A stretch of DNA of 64,000 nucleotides from ENR-C20 sp942493145 (GTDB lineage: Bacteria > Bacillota > Clostridia > Acetivibrionales > DTU013). Shown in pieces: positions 7,254 to 15,344 of this stretch. Position 1 is the stretch's first letter. Each line of letters opens with the position of its first letter. The stretch lies in NCBI GenBank assembly GCA_942493145.1, contig OW818679.1, positions 186,001-250,000 of the forward strand. The letters run 5' to 3'. Under the pieces are notes generated by a model. The model saw only the letters and a program-made list of their open reading frames with translations. It made no database searches and was not told the DNA's origin. The translations under genes were made by a program, and so were the position numbers.

Positions 7254-9374
7254 ATGCAAAAGGTTAATTTGACAATCAATGGGATAAAGGTTGAGGCAGA
7301 TGAAGGTCAGTCCGTTTTGCAGGCAGCATTAAAGGCCGACATATATATTCCGCATCTTTGTGCCCATCCCGACCTGACTCCTCAGGGAGGCTGCAAAATG
7401 TGCGTAATAGAAATCGAAGGACAGGAAGGTGCGATTACTTCCTGTACAACCGAGGTTAAGGAAGGCATGGTGGTCAGGACCAAATCGGAGAAGCTGAACC
7501 ACCAGAGGAATGTGGCAATGGAGTTAATGCTGGCTTCGCATCCGGCCGATTGTACCTCTTGCCCTGTATACCTGAATTGCGAGCTTCAGTCAATGTTCCA
7601 GTATCTTGGTGTAGCTCATTCGAGACTCAGAAGGATAAACAAGATAAATATCAAGATCAATTCCAACAATCCGCTTATTGTCAGGGACATGGAAAGATGT
7701 ATACAGTGCGGAAGATGTATAAGAGCCTGTGCCGATGTAAGGGGTGTTGGAATACTTCAGTATAATCAGAAAGATGGCGAAATATATGTCGGGACAGATG
7801 CAGATATGCCCCTTAAGGATGCAGATTGCCGGTTCTGCGGTGCTTGTGTTGAAGTGTGCTCCACCGGTGCCCTGCGGGATGTAGAAGGTATATTCGCAAA
7901 GGGGTCCCCGAGGGAAATGAGGCTGATACCCTGCAAGGATGCCTGCCCCGGACATACGGACATACCCGGGTATGTACGATATATATCAGAAGGTAAATAC
8001 AGTGAGGCTGTCGGTTTGATAAGGGAGAAGCTTCCCTTCCCATTGGCGCTGGGATATGTATGTAACCACAAATGTGAGGATGCCTGCCGCCATGATAAGC
8101 TTAACAGCCCAATATCCATAAGGAATCTGAAACGTGTTGCAGTTGATAATGATAAAACCTTCATCTGGAAGGAAAAGGCCATGAAGAAAATGTCCCCTAC
8201 AGGGAAGAAGGTTGCTGTAGTAGGCGCAGGAGCAGCAGGTCTGACTGCGGCTCTTTACCTTACAAAAAAAGGCCATTCAGTGACTGTTTTTGAAAAGCTT
8301 CCGGTGGCAGGAGGCATGCTTTCAGTCGGAATTCCTGAATACAGACTTCCGAGAGATGCAGTTGCCAGCGAAATTGACTTTATAAGGAATATGGGAGCAG
8401 ACATAGTGACTGGCGCGGAGATAAATTCCGTGGATGAGCTAAAGAATAAAGGATACGATTCCGTGCTGCTTGCAATGGGAACCCACAAGGGCCGAAAACT
8501 AAGCGGTGAAGGTATTGAGACAAGGGTATATACTGCTGTTGATTTTCTGAGGAAGGTCAGTCTGAAGCAGCACATTGATGTCGGGGAAAAGCTTGCAGTA
8601 ATTGGCGGGGGAAATGTCGCTTTCGACTGTGCTCGTTCTGCTGTCCGCATCGGAGTCAAAAATGTCGGAGTGTACTGCCTTGAGCCAAGAAATGCGATGC
8701 TTGCCGACCAGGAAGAAATAACCCAGGCAGAAGAGGAAGGCATCACCATATATAATGATAAATCCACCTTGGCTGTTGAAGGGACTAAAGACGGTCCTAC
8801 AGGCATAAGGCACATAGATGTTAAAAAGTTCTCCTTTGCCCCTGACGGAAGGCTGAGTATCGAGCCGGAAGAGGGCTCGGAAAGAGTCACAGAGGTAGAC
8901 ACAGTTATTTTTGCTGCAGGACAGGTGCCTGATATTGACAGTGGCTTTGGGGTGGGTCTTGGCCTCGGGAACAGGATTAACGCAGATGCCGGTTCTCTTT
9001 CCACTGACAGGGAGGGTGTATTTGCCGCAGGAGATGTGATATACGGAACAAAATCTGTGATAGAGGCTGTTGCAAGCGGACGCAAAGCAGCGGAATCAAT
9101 AGACAGATATTTGGATGGAGACGGTAATATCAATGAAATTCTTGTGGAGAGAAAAAAGCACAATCCCAACATGGGAAAGAAGAGGGGCTTCGCCGATGAA
9201 GAACGGGAAGAACCGGCGATTCTTGAAACATCTGAAAGGAAAGGTTGCTTCTGTGGAATAGACCTGGGTCTGACAGCCGGGCAGGGACAGAAGGAAGGAA
9301 GCCGCTGCCTCCAGTGCGATCTCAGGGCTGATCTTACAAAAGTGAAGTTCTGGGCGGACTATAAGAATAAATAA
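7254..9374 (+). CDS. multidomain iron-sulfur flavoprotein: NuoG-type N-terminus fused to a GltD/NfnB-type NAD(P)H oxidoreductase
   Basis: A 706-residue electron-transfer protein. Domains in order: a [2Fe-2S] ferredoxin (about 1-75; Cys pattern CAHPDLTPQGGCKMC then SCTT); the NuoG-type His/Cys cluster HPADCTSCPVYLNC (about 97-108); two [4Fe-4S] motifs CIQCGRCIRACADV and CRFCGACVEVC (about 148-205); then a GltD-like part with the CPGHTDIPGYVRYI and CNHKCEDACRH cysteines, an FAD site VAVVGAGAAGLTAAL (about 323) and an NAD(P) site LAVIGGGNVAFDCA (about 447). A C-terminal tail adds CFCGIDLG and CLQCDLRAD cysteines. The architecture resembles the subunits of bifurcating NADH:ferredoxin enzymes of the Nfn/Stn/hydrogenase type. 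It could shuttle electrons between NAD(P)H, ferredoxin and the flavoprotein encoded upstream; that role is inferred. Confidence 0.8.
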   Translation: MQKVNLTINGIKVEADEGQSVLQAALKADIYIPHLCAHPDLTPQGGCKMCVIEIEGQEGAITSCTTEVKEGMVVRTKSEKLNHQRNVAMELMLASHPADCTSCPVYLNCELQSMFQYLGVAHSRLRRINKINIKINSNNPLIVRDMERCIQCGRCIRACADVRGVGILQYNQKDGEIYVGTDADMPLKDADCRFCGACVEVCSTGALRDVEGIFAKGSPREMRLIPCKDACPGHTDIPGYVRYISEGKYSEAVGLIREKLPFPLALGYVCNHKCEDACRHDKLNSPISIRNLKRVAVDNDKTFIWKEKAMKKMSPTGKKVAVVGAGAAGLTAALYLTKKGHSVTVFEKLPVAGGMLSVGIPEYRLPRDAVASEIDFIRNMGADIVTGAEINSVDELKNKGYDSVLLAMGTHKGRKLSGEGIETRVYTAVDFLRKVSLKQHIDVGEKLAVIGGGNVAFDCARSAVRIGVKNVGVYCLEPRNAMLADQEEITQAEEEGITIYNDKSTLAVEGTKDGPTGIRHIDVKKFSFAPDGRLSIEPEEGSERVTEVDTVIFAAGQVPDIDSGFGVGLGLGNRINADAGSLSTDREGVFAAGDVIYGTKSVIEAVASGRKAAESIDRYLDGDGNINEILVERKKHNPNMGKKRGFADEEREEPAILETSERKGCFCGIDLGLTAGQGQKEGSRCLQCDLRADLTKVKFWADYKNK

Positions 9375-9463
9375 GGATTATCGTGCAATAAGGTAATAAG
9401 GTGTTATCAGGAGCAAAGCAAGAAACCTGAAGTTTTACAACAGTTTTCTCATTGGAGGTTAAA

Positions 9464-10108
9464 ATGAATATAACTTGTGATAAAAAAGCGTATCTGATTC
9501 CGGGCATTTCCGAGATTGAGAACAAGCCCGAGGGTTTGTGCGTGGTCGACTGGACGGTGGGTATGCTCGACAAGACCAGGCATGAAGCCTGCGGAAAGTG
9601 CGTGTTGTGCCGTGACGGCACCATGCAGCTGTTTAAAATAGTAAATGATGCTACTGAAGGAAAAGGGCAGAGTGAAGATATCGAGCTGCTGACTGAGCTT
9701 GCCTCTGTCATGAGTGAGAATGCGAGCTGCGAAATGACAAGGGCGGCAGCATCCAACCTGCTTTACACCTTGAAAAACCATACTGAGGACTGGGAAATGC
9801 ATGTCAAGCGCAAAAGGTGTCCGGCACTTGTGTGCAAGAGTTACTATTCTGTGCATATAATGCCTGAGACCTGCACCGGCTGCGGTGCATGTGCCCCAAT
9901 CTGCCCTGAAGGCGCCATTGCAGGCGGTCCTGAAATGATACACGTTATCGATCAGGGAAAATGCACGCGCTGTGGTTTATGCATCACCACCTGCAAGGAA
10001 GGAGCAATCCAGAAGGCGGGTGCTATAAAACCCAAAACCCCCGAAGAGCCCATACCGGTCGGAAGCTGGGAAGGCGGAGGTGGCCTGAGGCGCCGCAGGA
10101 GGGGATAG
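9464..10108 (+). CDS. NuoF C-terminal-like iron-sulfur protein with two [4Fe-4S] ferredoxin motifs
   Basis: A 214-residue electron carrier. The first half is the isolated iron-sulfur domain of NuoF/HydB: EACGKCVLCRDGT gives Cys 43, 46 and 49, and NASCEM gives Cys 89. The second half has CTGCGACAPICPEGA and CTRCGLCITTCKEGA, a two-cluster ferredoxin. The NADH/FMN-binding Rossmann part of NuoF is absent, and the protein ends in an Arg-rich tail. The start is the ATG at 9464, five bases after GGAGG; an upstream in-frame TTG at 9452 overlaps that site. It is the third gene of the redox operon and probably forms a complex with the preceding 706-residue protein. Confidence 0.8.
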   Translation: MNITCDKKAYLIPGISEIENKPEGLCVVDWTVGMLDKTRHEACGKCVLCRDGTMQLFKIVNDATEGKGQSEDIELLTELASVMSENASCEMTRAAASNLLYTLKNHTEDWEMHVKRKRCPALVCKSYYSVHIMPETCTGCGACAPICPEGAIAGGPEMIHVIDQGKCTRCGLCITTCKEGAIQKAGAIKPKTPEEPIPVGSWEGGGGLRRRRRG

Positions 10109-10156
10109 TGGCCTGTAACAGTTAAAACTTTAGTACAAAGAAGGTATCATAATACT

Positions 10157-10202
10157 ACGCAGGATGGTTGGCCGGCAATTGGCCATCCATCCTGCGTTTT
10201 TG
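10157..10202 (+). terminator. rho-independent terminator of the redox operon
   Basis: A 16-bp stem with one mismatch (arms 10158-10173 and 10181-10196, 7-nt loop) is followed by TTTTT. It lies 50 bp after the NuoF-like gene and just before the convergent repeat-protein gene. Confidence 0.85.
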
Positions 10203-10229
10203 TATTCTCGTAGCGACCAGGTTATTCCA

Positions 10230-10851
10230 TCAATATCCAGGATACCCCCCAAAGCCGGGATACCCTCCAAAGCCGGGATACCCATAAGGATATCCTCCGT
10301 AAGGATAAACGTTAAAGGGCCTACGCCTTCTGCCGATCAGGCTGCCGATCAGTACCGCTCCAATGAAATCACGCAGTATCCTTCTGCTTCCTCCGTAGAA
10401 CTGGCGCTCGGCTTCATTCGGGCTCTGTTTTACAGCTTGCTCTACATCCTTTTCAACCTTTGTGTATATACTCTCAACCATCTTTTCCATTTGTTCATTT
10501 GACGGGACAAAATTCTGCACGTTGTTTGCCAACATATTGTCACACATTTGTTCTGCATGAGGTTGGATTAATTTGTAGGTTTTCGGGTACATGGACTCCA
10601 GCTGTTTTTCCTGAAGGGGCATGGCTCCATAACTGGCCGGCAGTGTTCCATAATCCGGCAACAGGCCTTTATTGGCCGGCATCATACCAGAGTTGGATGG
10701 CATCATACCATAATTATCGGGCATCATACCATAGTTGGCCGGCATGGCACCGTAATTATCCGGCATCACACCATAGTTGGCCGGCATGGTAGCCGTAATT
10801 ATTGGCCGGTAAATGCATTGCCGGAAGTGTGTTCGCATTATTTCCGATCAT
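10230..10851 (-). CDS. MPxNYG-repeat protein with Gly/Tyr-rich C-terminus, start region out of frame
   Basis: Unrecognised, possibly a spore-coat or surface protein. Residues 18-80 of the reading frame from 10838 are a run of six- to seven-residue repeats (MPANYGV, MPDNYGA, MPSNSGM). A charged helical segment follows (about 85-150), then a hydrophobic stretch FIGAVLIGSLIG, an RRRR block and a Tyr/Gly/Pro tail (YPYGGYPYGYPGFGGYPGF). The only good ribosome site (GAGGAGG, 7 nt) precedes an ATG at 10851 in a different frame; that frame reads MIGNNANTLPAMHLPANNYG and stops after 31 codons. The same LPANNYG repeat in both frames indicates a one-base slip near 10787-10793. The functional gene probably began at 10851. 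The Gly/Tyr tail and repeats recall coat proteins, but I see no family signature. Confidence 0.6.
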
Positions 10852-11093
10852 TTTTTTTCCTCCTCTTCAATTACTCGTTAAATAGCCTGTATCATCATAG
10901 AAAATTATAATACCGATATCAGAATATGCAGATTCAGCTAAACAGGTTACCATTTAACGCATTATGTAACCTTGGCTCAACATTTTATATAACCATTCCA
11001 TTTCAAAAGAAATAGATGATATAATTGAAACGGGAAGTCGGCTTCCACTTTTAGAACCGGGGGTTTTTACTTAACAGCCTGCATAATTACCTG

Positions 11094-11666
11094 TTGACAG
11101 TAAGAAAGCTAAACAATATGGGAAGGTGGTCCACAGATTTCATGCATCAGAGGACCACAGTAAGCGAACACTCCTTTTATGTGGCGCAGGTAGGGCAGAT
11201 GCTTGCGTTAATTGAAGAACAGAATGGCGAAAGGGTCAACTGGGAAATACTATTTAAAAAACTGTTGAACCATGATGTGGCTGAAGCTATAACAGGTGAT
11301 ATAATAAGTACCGTCAAGCATAAGAACCCACAGATGAGGGACATGCTGAACCTCCTTGAAAGGGAAGTCACAGTGGAAACATTTCTCGAAAACATGGAGG
11401 AGCCGTACAGGAATATATACAGGGATATCCTCTTTGATGGCAAAGATGATACCATTGAAGGCAAGATACTTGAGAGCGCCGACAGGATCGACGCCATAAT
11501 GGAGTGCATTGGAGAGGTTCGGCTTAATAATCTGCATCCATTTGTTCAAAAATACAGTACGATTCTAAAGACTCTCAAGGAAAGTGATTTGAAAAGCGTA
11601 AAGGTTTTTACGGAGGAAATATTGCCCGGGCTTGTTACGGAATGTGACAGGTTGCAGGGAATTTAA
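11094..11666 (+). CDS. HD-domain phosphohydrolase, YfbR (5'-deoxynucleotidase)-like
   Basis: A 190-residue metal-dependent phosphohydrolase of the HD superfamily. The metal-binding residues are visible in TTVSEHSFYVAQVG (His), LLNHDVAEAITGD (the HD pair) and ILESADRIDAIMEC (the distal Asp). YfbR-like enzymes remove the phosphate from deoxynucleoside 5'-monophosphates, so a role in nucleotide-pool cleaning is likely but not proven. The start is uncertain: TTG at 11094 is the best initiator in an open frame that extends back to 11055 without an ATG, and no strong ribosome site is seen. fabZ follows after 22 bp, so the two are probably co-transcribed. Confidence 0.75.
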   Translation: MTVRKLNNMGRWSTDFMHQRTTVSEHSFYVAQVGQMLALIEEQNGERVNWEILFKKLLNHDVAEAITGDIISTVKHKNPQMRDMLNLLEREVTVETFLENMEEPYRNIYRDILFDGKDDTIEGKILESADRIDAIMECIGEVRLNNLHPFVQKYSTILKTLKESDLKSVKVFTEEILPGLVTECDRLQGI

Positions 11667-11688
11667 AAAATAGACCAAGAGGTGTAGA

Positions 11689-12117
11689 ATGCTTACAAAT
11701 ATCGAAATTCAGAAGTTGATTCCTCACAGGTATCCATTCCTGCTTGTGGACAGGATACTTGAAGCGGAGCCTGGTAAAAAGGCTGTAGGGATAAAGAATG
11801 TGACCGCAAACGAACCCTTCTTCCAGGGCCATTTCCCGGAATATCCGGTAATGCCGGGGGTACTTGTCATGGAGGCTCTTGCGCAGACAGCAGGTATAGC
11901 AGTTGCATTAATGGATGAATACAAGGGGAGATTGGGTCTTTTCGCTGGAATAGAAGAGTATAAAATGAAAAAGCAGGTCGTTCCCGGCGACACGATAAGG
12001 CTTGAAGCTGAAATCATTTCTATAAAATTAGGAATTATAAAGGCAAAAGTTATAGCTACCGTGGAAGGAAAGACAGCTGCGGAGGGAACAATCAAATTTG
12101 CAATGACAAAGGTCTGA
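11689..12117 (+). CDS. fabZ: (3R)-hydroxyacyl-ACP dehydratase FabZ
   Basis: Dehydratase of type II fatty acid elongation, cytoplasmic hot-dog fold, 142 residues as expected. IPHRYPFLLVDRI, FFQGHFPEYPVMPGVLVMEALAQ (catalytic His in GHFP and Glu in MEAL) and LGLFAGIEEYKMKKQVVPGD are family hallmarks. It stands apart from a fab cluster, between the HD-domain gene and convergent murC, and is followed by a long hairpin repeat that may end transcription from both sides. Confidence 0.95.
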   Translation: MLTNIEIQKLIPHRYPFLLVDRILEAEPGKKAVGIKNVTANEPFFQGHFPEYPVMPGVLVMEALAQTAGIAVALMDEYKGRLGLFAGIEEYKMKKQVVPGDTIRLEAEIISIKLGIIKAKVIATVEGKTAAEGTIKFAMTKV

Positions 12118-12146
12118 TTTTGGGTGAGAAATTGACAAAAGGGACG

Positions 12147-12259
12147 TTGACAAAGGGACGGGGGAAGATTGACAGAGGACGGGGGAGTTGTCAACTTTTT
12201 CAAGAAAAAGTTGACAACTCCCCCGTCCCTCTGTCAATCTTCCCCCGTCCCTTTGTCAA
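12147..12259. repeat. long near-perfect hairpin built from GGGACGGGGG repeats
   Basis: Left arm 12147-12200 and right arm 12205-12259 pair over about 54 bp around a 4-nt CAAG loop with one bulged base. Each arm contains two diverged copies of a unit reading TTGACA(A/G)AGGGACGGGGG. Related motifs extend left to about 12132 and right into the last codons of murC (GGACAGGGACGGTTC at about 12264-12278). It lies between convergent fabZ and murC and may act as a bidirectional transcript end, but it lacks a T-run. Relatives occur at 14010, 30696 and 41586. Confidence 0.85.
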
Positions 12260-12260
12260 T

Positions 12261-13765
12261 TTAGAACCGTCCCTGTCCAATTAACATCTCACCAATTTTG
12301 AATACATCTCCGGCACCCATTGTAATAATAATCTCTCCGGGGGCTATATTCTCACTTAAATATGAGGCTATATCTTCAAAGCTTTTTATATAAACAGCCT
12401 TTTCTTTTTGAGTATCGCCTGCTTCGGTTATCTTTCCACGTATATCGTTGATTTTTTCCACAAGCATGCTGGAATGGATCTCGCCTGTATCCTTCTCCCT
12501 GGCAGCGTATATATCGGTTACAATCAATTTGTCTGCATCATTGAAAGAGGTAGCAAATTCATCAATCAAGTGTTTGGTACGTGTATATGTATGGGGTTGG
12601 AATATGCACCAGATGCCCTTTTGGGTGCAATTGGCCGCGGCACTTAGAGTTGCCTTGACTTCGGATGGGTGATGTGCATAATCATCAATGATCTTGATAT
12701 CACCCATAACCCCTTCAATTCAAAACGTCTTCTGGTACCTGTAAACCGGGCCAGGGCATTGGCAGCAGATTCGGCATCGCATCCTGCGAGGCTGCAGGCA
12801 GCTATTGCGGCCAGCGAATTAAGGACATTGTGGATTCCGGGAACCCCCAACTTAATATGCCTGTGCAGGGCTCCTTTTTTCATAAGGTCGAAAGATGCAC
12901 AGCCCTCGGAGTCATAGATTATGTTGATGGCATACCAATCAGCACATTTATTTTCGAGCCCGAAGGTGATTTTGTTGCAGTTCACATCTTCAAGTAACGC
13001 GTTAATGCCAGGGTCATCGGCAAAGGAAACAATACAACCATTTTCTGGCACCAAGCCTGCAAATTGTCGGAATGTTTCTCTGATATGCACAATATCACGA
13101 TAAAAATCAGGATGGTCGAATTCCATATTAAGAATCAAGGCAATAAAAGGATGAAACTTCAGAAAGCTTTGACAGTATTCATCTGCTTCCACGACGAAAA
13201 ACTCATTGCCTCCAAGCCTGGTAGTACCTCCAATGAAATTGAGTTCACCGCCTACGTGAATTGTAGGATCCTTGCCTGCCTCCAGCATGATCATTGAAAT
13301 CATAGAGGTGGTGGTTGTCTTTCCATGGGTGCCTGAAACAGCTATGTTACATGGATAACCCTTCATAATCCTGCCCAGTAGTGTAGCCCTGTCCATTGTG
13401 GGTATTCCAAGCTGGCGGGCCAGCATTAATTCCGGATTGTCATCCTTTACTGCAGCTGTGTACACGGCCAGATCCGCTTCTCCCAGATACTCTCCGGTAT
13501 GTCCTATGGAAACCGGAATATCCATCATCTGAAGCTTTTTTGTAATTCCGGAATCCTTCATGTCGGAACCGGTGACAATGTAACCGCGGTTTTTGAGGAT
13601 TTCGGCCAGGCCGCTCATGCTTATGCCGCCTATTCCAATAAAATGTACCCTTATTGTGCTCTTCGATTCTTCCGGGTGCTTGCTATCCTGTTTTTTTATG
13701 TCAAGAAAATTATGTTTTGTGTTTTTTACATCCAATCCTTCGTTGATAAGGCTGCGTTCCTGCAA
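12261..13765 (-). pseudogene. murC: UDP-N-acetylmuramate--L-alanine ligase MurC, one-base frameshift
   Basis: Cytoplasmic Mur ligase that adds L-Ala to UDP-MurNAc. The 5' part (from a TTG at 13765, 9 nt after GGGGAG) encodes RVHFIGIGGISMSGLAEIL, AVSGTHGKTTTTSMIS (ATP P-loop), EFFVVEADEYCQSFL and FTGTRRRFELKG. The next conserved block, MGDIKIIDDYAHHPSEVKA, is in the next frame and runs on to GAGDVFKIGEMLIGQGRF. The break is at a GGGG run near 12706-12709, where five G would restore KGVMGDIKIID. The two halves are otherwise complete. MurC is normally single-copy and essential, so either the sequence lacks one G or a second copy or slippage rescues it. The last five codons overlap the neighbouring repeat. 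Confidence 0.85.
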
Positions 13766-13973
13766 ACGATAACACTCCCCGTCCTTAAATCATTTTATTC
13801 TAATTTTTGACTAATATGAAAGCATTAATAATTCTAAACAAATATTGTTTAACAATATAAGCATATAAATAATATATTATTTATTGTGAAAAGTAAAACT
13901 ACACTTTCTCCATTTCTTTTCAAGAGAATGCTCTTTATTTTAACAATTATACGAACATTTATTCAGAAAACTA

Positions 13974-14002
13974 TTAAATTATTCGTGGTTTGGTGATATA
14001 AT
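13974..14002 (+). promoter_or_regulatory. putative sigma-A promoter of purR
   Basis: TTAAAT (13974-13979), a 17-nt spacer and a consensus TATAAT (13997-14002) lie about 115 bp upstream of purR. The transcript would begin just ahead of the hairpin at 14010-14052. Confidence 0.5.
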
Positions 14003-14009
14003 CAATCTG

Positions 14010-14052
14010 GTCCTCTGTCAACTTAAACATATATTTAGGGTTGACAGAGGAC
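14010..14052. repeat. inverted repeat of the GACAGAGGAC family in the purR leader
   Basis: A perfect 13-bp arm GTCCTCTGTCAAC (14010-14022) pairs with GTTGACAGAGGAC (14040-14052). The arm sequence matches the repeat family at 12147-12259 (GACAGAGGACGGG). It would form a stem-loop near the 5' end of the purR transcript. Confidence 0.7.
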
Positions 14053-14115
14053 TAGTTACCCGGCGCATGAGACCAGCTCAAAGAAACGGCGTATAGGGGA
14101 TATGGAGGCAGCTGG

Positions 14116-14921
14116 ATGTCAAGAAATGAAAGAATCGCTATGATTACAAGAATGCTTTGTGATTCACCGGGAAGGATATTTAATCTGGTAAGCTTTGCAG
14201 AAATGCTTGGATCGGCAAAATCCTCCCTAAGCGAAGATATCGATATAGTCAGGAATGTGTTTGAAAAATTCGGGATGGGAAAGATAGAGACAATCCCAGG
14301 GGCGTCTGGAGGTGTCAGATATGTTCCAAGTCCTGGCAACGACAGAGTGGGAAAGCTTTTAGACATGCTTGCCGGTGAACTTTCAAAAAAGGAACGTATA
14401 CTGCCAGGCGGATATCTATACATGCTGGACCTGATTTTCGACCCTGAGGTGGTTTCGGGAATCGGTATGCTTTTTGCGGGATATTTCAGTAAAGCTGCCG
14501 TAGATTATGTAATTACCGTAGAGACCAAAGGAATACCGCTTGCGGTTATGACTGCAAGGTACCTTGATGTCCCGCTGGTCATTGTGAGGCATTATAATGA
14601 AGATACCGATGGGGCATCGGTGAATATTAACTATGTATCAGGCTCATCGAAGAAAATTCAGACAATGGTACTGCCGCTCAGATCCCTGAAAAGGGGTTCG
14701 AGGCTCCTTTTCATTGATGACTTCATGAAAGGCGGGGCACTGCAAAAGGTATTCTCGATTTGGCTAAGGAATTCGATTGTGAGGTAATCGGAACAGGAGT
14801 GCTGATAAAAACCAGAGAACCTGCCAGAAAACTGGTTGAAAACTTCTGCTCCATATTGACTTTTAATTCTGTGGATGAACAGGAGGGGAAAGTTGATATT
14901 GGCATATCCCCTGATGTATAA
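14116..14921 (+). pseudogene. purR: pur operon repressor PurR, one-base frameshift near the 3' end
   Basis: PRPP-responsive regulator with an N-terminal winged helix (MSRNERIAMITRMLCDSPGR) and a phosphoribosyltransferase-fold domain (VETKGIPLAVMTARYLDVP, then RSLKRGSRLLFIDDFMKGG, the PRPP loop). After FMKGG the frame breaks at a GGGG run (14734-14737). With one more G it continues as GTAKGILDLAKEFDCEVVG and VLIKTREPARKLVENFCSI, ending in ISPDV and TAA at 14919-14921, the expected length of about 268 residues. As written, translation stops at 14787 after nine wrong-frame residues, removing the last third of the effector domain. Confidence 0.85.
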
Positions 14922-14952
14922 TGACTGAGAGCTGCTATAATAATACATTCTA

Positions 14953-14996
14953 TTGAATGAACCTTGAATGAACCTTGAATGAACCTTGAATGAAAT
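14953..14996. repeat. 11-bp tandem repeat, four copies
   Basis: TTGAATGAACC is repeated at 14953, 14964 and 14975, with a fourth, slightly diverged unit (TTGAATGAAAT) at 14986. It lies between purR and the spoVG promoter. It is a plausible length-variable tract. Confidence 0.9.
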
Positions 14997-15007
14997 TCAT
15001 AACAAAA

Positions 15008-15034
15008 GAAGGAAATTAAAATTCTTTATAGAAT
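15008..15034 (+). promoter_or_regulatory. sigma-H promoter of spoVG
   Basis: GAAGGAAAT (15008-15016), an 11-nt spacer and ATAGAAT (15028-15034) match the Bacillus sigma-H consensus RnAGGAwWW-N11/12-RnnGAAT at every defined base. spoVG is a classical sigma-H target in Bacillus subtilis. The site lies 40 bp ahead of the spoVG start. Confidence 0.75.
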
Positions 15035-15073
15035 ATAGTAATACACATTTAAAACGGAAGGTGGTAGCAGCAT

Positions 15074-15344
15074 ATGGAAATTACCGATGTGCGCATAAGA
15101 AAAATTGACGTTGAAGGTAAAATGAAGGCAGTGGTTTCAGTCACCTTTGACAATGAGTTTGTGGTTCACGATATAAAGGTTATCGAGAGTCAAAACGGTC
15201 TTTTCATAGCAATGCCCAGCAGGAAGACGCCTGACGGGGAGTTCAAGGACATTGCGCATCCGATAAATGCGGTAACAAGAGAAAAAAATACAGAAAGCAA
15301 TTCTTGAAAAATATGAATCTACTGCTACATCAGAAGAAGAATGA
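15074..15344 (+). CDS. spoVG: SpoVG regulatory protein, frameshift near the C-terminus
   Basis: Small RNA/DNA-binding regulator linked to sporulation and cell-wall processes. MEITDVRIRKIDVEGKMKA, DNEFVVHDIKVIE and MPSRKTPDGEFKDIAHPIN are near-invariant SpoVG blocks. The reading frame as written stops at 15307 (ending TREKNTESNS). Removing one A from the A7 run at 15282-15288 gives TREKIQKAILEKYESTA and a TGA at 15342-15344, the usual SpoVG tail and a total of 89 residues. The conserved core is intact either way. The ribosome site GGAAGGTGG is 9 nt from the ATG, and a terminator follows. Confidence 0.9.

Larger units (their letters stand above)
13766..14115. other. 350-bp AT-rich divergent region between murC and purR
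   Basis: No gene seen. It holds a 15-bp dyad AAACAA-ATA-TTGTTT (13836-13850), a purR-directed promoter (-35 TTAAAT 13974-13979, 17 nt, -10 TATAAT 13997-14002) and an inverted repeat just downstream of it. No convincing promoter toward murC was found. Confidence 0.5.

Noticed and set aside
8255..9172. 305-codon open frame on the minus strand
   Set aside because: It is antisense to the GltD-like part of the oxidoreductase, has no family signature and is Ser/Pro/Leu-rich as expected for a shadow frame.
10600..10800. Short direct repeats resembling a CRISPR array
   Set aside because: The period follows codons of the MPxNYG protein repeat and there are no unique spacers of constant length.
12147..12259. 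Long hairpin as a rho-independent terminator
   Set aside because: The stem is far longer than needed and has no T-run on either strand; treated as a repeat.
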